NCBI GenBank assembly: GCA_004802725.1
Contig: SGPM01000603.1
Span: 1-10,495 of the forward strand
Length of the DNA: 10,495 nt
From: Antrodiella citrinella
Lineage: Eukaryota > Basidiomycota > Agaricomycetes > Polyporales > Steccherinaceae
Reading direction: 5' to 3'
Shown piece by piece: positions 7,798-10,495 of the stretch. How positions within the stretch are numbered: position 1 is the stretch's first letter; each line of letters begins with the position of its first letter. The notes under the pieces are model-generated. The model was not told where the DNA came from. It did no database searches and saw only the letters and a program-made list of their open reading frames with translations. A program made the translations under genes and the position numbers.

Positions 7798-7933
7798 AAT
7801 GTTACGACGAAGCGTAATAAGCAAGTCAAGGTTCAGTCTGAATAGTGATGTCACTGTCTGGGTCTTGCTTAGGACGCTTTGTGTATTGAACAAAGGAGGT
7901 CAAGCTGAGGATGGTCCGTAGCGAGACAGCTAG

Positions 7934-7941
7934 TTTATATA
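7934..7941 (-). promoter_or_regulatory. TATA box of the element A promoter
   Basis: TATATAAA on the minus strand within the LTR. The self-priming complement starts 33-35 bases downstream at 7906, which matches a TATA-to-start distance for RNA polymerase II and supports the placement of R. Confidence 0.65.
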
Positions 7942-7956
7942 CAAGTACAGATATGA

Positions 7957-7963
7957 TGAGTCA
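7957..7963. promoter_or_regulatory. TGAGTCA (Gcn4/AP-1-type) site in U3, proximal copy
   Basis: TGAGTCA lies about 16 bases upstream of the TATA box in the element's direction. It matches the consensus of fungal bZIP activators. A second copy is at 8075-8081, and the unrelated solo LTR also has one at 4324-4330. Confidence 0.4.
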
Positions 7964-8074
7964 AAGACGAAAGTAAGCAAGAGAGACTTAGTAATACAAT
8001 GAGCTAGGATGAGTAAGCTCTACAGCTTATGTTGAATAAGCAAGTCATATGACGGTGAGGTCACGGGATGGAAA

Positions 8075-8081
8075 TGAGTCA
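8075..8081. promoter_or_regulatory. TGAGTCA (Gcn4/AP-1-type) site in U3, distal copy
   Basis: A second exact TGAGTCA, about 130 bases upstream of the TATA box in U3. Two exact 7-bp copies in a 361-bp LTR are more than expected by chance, but binding is not shown. Confidence 0.35.
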
Positions 8082-8162
8082 TGAAGATGACGAAATGAGA
8101 AGAAGAGATAAAAGAAAAAGAAAAGAAAAATAACTAGAGTTACTACCGAAAACTGTAACACC

Positions 8163-8894
8163 GAGCGGGTCACACCACAGAAGCGTCTCGGGTGTTCGCC
8201 GTACTTCGCGCTCACTGGTTGCCACCCCGTACTGCCTCTCGACATCATCGAAGCTACCTTCCTCATTCCGCCGCCGACCGCTATGCTCACAACAGTCGAC
8301 CTCATCGCCCGGCGTGCCGCGGCACTGCAGCGAAGGGAGGAGGATCTCGCCGCCATTCACAGCAAAGTCTACGCGCAGCGGAACAAGAACGCACTGATCT
8401 ACGAGCGGGACCACGCCGCGACATTGCAGAACGAGATCTTCGCACCCGGCGAACTGGTCTTGATGCGTAATACGACGATCGAGAAAGCTCTGAACCGGAA
8501 GATGCGGCCGCGGTATCTGGGCCTGTTGATTTCGCTCGGTCGAAACAAGGGTGGCGCGTACATTCTCGCGGAACTCAACGGCGCCGTGCTTCATCGACCG
8601 ATCGCCGCCTTCCGAGTCTACCGATACTTCGCGCGGAAAAGCATCCCGATCCCCGAGAACTTGCTCGACGTTACTCCGGAGAGGCTTCGAGACATGATGG
8701 ACTCCGACACGCAAGGCGACGACGACCCGGCGTACCTCGGACCTCCTTCCGTTCCTCCGGCCGACCCCGGGAACGACCCGTACGCTATCGACGATAACAA
8801 AGCAGCAGTGGATTACCTCGAGAACGCGAAATCATACTTCCTGACCGGGGACGGTCAGAACTTCAGTTGGGGGGAGGATGACCCTATCGAGTAG
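8163..8894 (+). pseudogene. Element B: C-terminal integrase fragment of a second Ty3/gypsy element, split by element A
   Basis: The frame is open from the LTR junction and runs 243 codons to TAG at 8892-8894. It starts mid-domain with E-R-V-T-P and continues S-P-Y-F-A (12-16), an L-P-L-D-I-I-E-A-T-F segment (24-33), L-T-T-V-D-L-I-A-R-R-A (42 on), then F-A-P-G-E-L-V-L-M-R-N (93-103) and M-R-P-R-Y-L-G (114-120). This is the end of the integrase core and the C-terminal domain typical of fungal Ty3/gypsy pol proteins. The last 100 or so residues are acidic and Pro-rich, and I see no chromodomain. The fragment is on the opposite strand to element A and richer in G and C, so it is another family. 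The catalytic D-D-E part, RT and gag are absent from the window. An apparent ATG at 8283 is internal, not a start. Confidence 0.85.
8869..8878 (+). promoter_or_regulatory. Possible polypurine tract of element B
   Basis: GGGGGGAGGA lies within the last codons of the element B frame and is followed by TG at 8879-8880, the expected arrangement of a plus-strand primer next to a 3' LTR. In several gypsy families the tract overlaps the end of pol. The LTR itself could not be confirmed because its partner is outside the window. Confidence 0.4.
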
Positions 8895-9266
8895 GCCCGA
8901 CACTCGCCGCCGCGGACGCCGATCGGAACGCTATATCACAGTTCGTAAGGCTCCAGCGATATTCGGACGGTTTTCGGACGACAGTACGTAGGTTTCAGAC
9001 AGGAGTTACAAGTTTTCCTACACTTCTTTTCATCCTCAGTGCTCGAAATTCTCACGCTTTCATTTCATATTACCTCCTAGCTAGGGATTTACTACACTCA
9101 CTCATCTCCATTTCATTCTTATTCTCTCTTTTGATTTTTGCACTCTTTGTTGACCTTTGCTTTCAAGATACCAAGAAGAGATTCATTGACACAGACTTTT
9201 AGTAAAAGTTAATAGCACAGAAAGGTCCGAGAATCTACGGCAAGCATTCAAGAAACGCACGACAGC
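8895..9266. other. Non-coding stretch, pyrimidine-rich, probably 3' end of element B
   Basis: No gene is seen. From about 9010 to 9180 the plus strand is rich in C and T with several T runs, and many short CTC and CAT motifs. This composition suits U3/R of a fungal LTR or a fungal core promoter. If the LTR starts at 8879, it could extend to a CA such as the one at 9249-9250 region, but I find no clear matching inverted ends. The minus-strand gene on the right ends at 9267, so part of the stretch may be its 3' untranslated region. Confidence 0.4.
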
Positions 9267-10495
9267 TCAGACCATGACCTCGGCATCCTCACCTCCCGAG
9301 CCTGCATGTGTGTCAGGGCCGCTCTCCTCGACTCCCTCCACACGACCGCCGGAACCTTCAGCATCTACTTCGATCCCCGTCGACGGCAGCTTCGGAGACT
9401 CGGTATCGGAGGAGTCATCGGAACCGGGACACGAACTCGCGCGTGGATACGGCTCGACAGACTCGGCACGACGTGAGGGCGAAGGAGGACCATCGAACAA
9501 GACCGGAGGCGTGACCTCCATACGGAAGGAGATTGGGTGGTTGGGATCCTCGGTGAAATCCCCTGGCAGGTCGTCGTCGAGTGGTTCCTCGAGTTCCGCG
9601 GGATCGGCATCGGCCCCTCGAAAGCCAGGAGCGCCGTCGCGAAGGAGGGAGCGGGCCAGTAACAGGCCAGTGGACAACTGCACCTGCGCGCTAGCTAGCG
9701 ACTGCTCAACGACATCCGCAATGGCGCGGGAGGCAGGCTGAGAATTGGGATGAATACGGGCGAGCGCCGCGCGACGACGAAGACTGGCGAGGCAAGATGG
9801 GACCTCCTCGACGTACGAGATAGCGTCCACGCGGAATACGGGACGGGCTGCTTCGGAGTGGGCCACGAAGAGCGTGGATGCTGGTAACGGTTGGGGTTGA
9901 TTGTTGGCATGAGAGGATGGGGCGGCGACAGCGGTGGGATCCCGGGACTGCTTGTGCGCCCCGCTATAGCTGACGGGAATTGCACCGCCGGGAGAGATCT
10001 CCCAGTAACAACCCTGCGCAGTACGTCGACAGCGGCGGCACTGGTTTTCACCTTGGTACATGCAACAGTCGACGCCGCCTGGCGCTCGGGAGGCCGCGCA
10101 CTTCACACATTTCTACGGGAACGTATTCTAAGTTAGCTGTCAAGGCTGAGAAGAGTGCGATTGGCGTACCCGTAGCTCCTGGTATACAAACCAGTCGCTC
10201 ACCTCGGCCGTCGGATCCTCGTCTGGGAAGGCCTCTTTCTCGGACTTCGCACCTTTCGACCTCTTGGCGGCCCAACCGGATTCCCTCTTGTTCGGCTTAC
10301 TATCGGTGAAATCGTCCTCGTCCTGTGCGTCGTCCTCGATATCTGTCTCCACAGCCAAAGCAGGGCGCGAGCGACGGACAGCGCGTTCCGGACGACCAGC
10401 AGGCTTCTTCGTAGCCTTTTTAGGGGCTGGGGTTTTGCCTACGACAAGCCGACCGGAGGTGAGCGCGAACAGAGGCGAAGGGACCAACTTCTGCG
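9267..10495 (-). CDS. Six-cysteine (Zn2Cys6-like) nuclear-type protein, two exons, 5' end outside window
   Basis: Exon 2 (10112-9267) and the visible part of exon 1 (10495-10170) join across a 57-nt intron to give at least 389 residues. Counting from the first complete codon: 1-90 are Lys/Arg-rich with an A-G-R-P AT-hook-like core and an acidic patch; 110-143 hold cysteines spaced C-X2-C-X10-C-C-X7-C-X2-C-X6-C, followed by Y-W. The spacing resembles a Zn2Cys6 binuclear cluster with a longer first loop, so DNA binding is plausible but unproven. The remainder is Ala/Ser/Pro-rich, then acidic (E-E-P-L-D-D-D-L), ending E-V-M-V. I recall similar Cys-cluster hypothetical proteins in Agaricomycetes but cannot name this one. 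No start ATG is visible; the frame runs off the window. The intron joining the first cysteine pair onto the second argues strongly that this strand is the real one. It lies next to retroelement B, in the opposite orientation. Confidence 0.68.
10113..10169 (-). other. Predicted 57-nt spliceosomal intron
   Basis: Donor GTACGC (10169-10164), branch site CTAAC (10136-10132) with the branch A 20 bases before the acceptor, and acceptor GTAG ending at 10113. It is phase 0 and contains an in-frame TGA (10142-10140) that would stop translation if retained. Removing it brings K-C-V-K-C directly after E-L-R, completing the six-cysteine pattern. Confidence 0.8.

Larger units (their letters stand above)
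1626..8160 (-). mobile_element. Element A: Ty3/gypsy chromovirus with 5' LTR, no 3' LTR in window
   Basis: Order in the minus direction: 5' LTR (8160-7800), self-complementary primer-binding site, gag, pol with protease-RT-RNase H-integrase-chromodomain, then a third ORF. The domain order and the chromodomain place it among fungal chromoviruses, and the self-priming signal points to the Tf1/sushi group. The right boundary is exact: the LTR ends in TG/CA with six-base inverted ends (TGTTAC/GTAACA) and abuts the interrupted integrase reading frame of element B. The left boundary is unknown. No copy of the 361-bp LTR is found between the third ORF and position 1, so the 3' end is either deleted or displaced to the left by another insertion. 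Pol is broken by a stop codon and a solo LTR, so this copy is not autonomous. Confidence 0.85.
7800..8160 (-). repeat. 5' LTR of element A (361 bp)
   Basis: It starts TGTTACAG (8160, minus) and ends CGTAACA (7800), giving inverted ends TGTTAC/GTAACA. Inner parts: a pyrimidine-rich start of U3, two TGAGTCA motifs (8075-8081 and 7957-7963), a TATA box (7941-7934), the predicted transcript start near 7906, then about 107 bases of R-U5. AATAAGCAAGTCA (plus strand) occurs twice, at 7816-7828 and 8035-8047. The outer end abuts CCGAG (8161-8165), the presumed target duplication inside element B's integrase. There is no second LTR copy in the window to compare, so the ends rest on the TG/CA signals, the primer site and the interrupted integrase frame. 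Confidence 0.82.

Noticed and set aside
7780..7799. Conventional tRNA primer-binding site next to the 5' LTR
   Set aside because: No TGG-initiated match is present directly after the LTR; complementarity to the LTR's own transcript start explains the site better.
8079..8714. 211-codon minus-strand ORF
   Set aside because: It crosses the exact junction between element A's LTR and element B's integrase and is antisense to recognisable integrase sequence.
9274..9741. 155-codon plus-strand ORF rich in Ser and Pro starting with MTSASS
   Set aside because: It is antisense to the spliced minus-strand gene, which has an intron and a structured cysteine cluster; low-complexity Ser/Pro reading is a common shadow of GC-rich acidic coding DNA.
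1..10495. CRISPR array, tRNA, rRNA or bacterial operon features
   Set aside because: No regularly spaced repeats, cloverleaf or rRNA sequence noticed; gene structure and elements are eukaryotic.

Overview
The window looks like repeat-rich nuclear DNA of a filamentous fungus, most likely a basidiomycete (Agaricomycotina). The reasons are a 57-nt intron with fungal splice signals, a Ty3/gypsy retrotransposon with a terminal chromodomain, and the character of the two flanking genes. I see no bacterial operons, tRNA, rRNA or CRISPR.

Left (1-1132, + strand): an AT-rich ORF encoding a ubiquitin-specific-protease-like (C19 fold) protein with a basic N-terminus. It may begin outside the window. Then 1133-1625 holds no clear gene, only a short ORF with a fungal-looking start context (1323-1514, minus) and no recognisable LTR.

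Middle (1626-8160, minus strand): a Ty3/gypsy chromovirus, called element A. In its own direction it has a 361-bp 5' LTR (8160 to 7800), a primer-binding site that matches the predicted 5' end of its own transcript (Tf1-type self-priming), gag, pol (protease, RT, RNase H, integrase, chromodomain), and a third ORF with a hydrophobic N-terminus whose ATG overlaps the pol stop as ATGA. No 3' LTR is found before the left edge. Pol is dead here: an in-frame TGA cuts the RT, and a 346-bp solo LTR of another family, with a 5-bp target duplication, sits in the RNase H domain. Nine N bases lie in gag.

Right (8161-8894, + strand): element A's 5' LTR abuts, in the middle of a coding region, the C-terminal integrase part of a second Ty3/gypsy element (element B). 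B is therefore older and was split by A. The N-terminal half of B's pol should lie beyond A's missing 3' LTR, but the left flank shows other sequence instead. 8895-9266 is pyrimidine-rich non-coding DNA that probably includes B's 3' end.

Far right (9267-10495, minus strand): the 3' part of a spliced gene for a nuclear-type protein. It has a basic/acidic N-terminal region, a six-cysteine Zn2Cys6-like cluster joined exactly across the intron, and an acidic, Ser/Pro-rich tail.

Order of events read from the nesting: B inserted first, then A into B, then the solo-LTR parent into A (with LTR-LTR recombination). The TGA in pol cannot be placed in this order.
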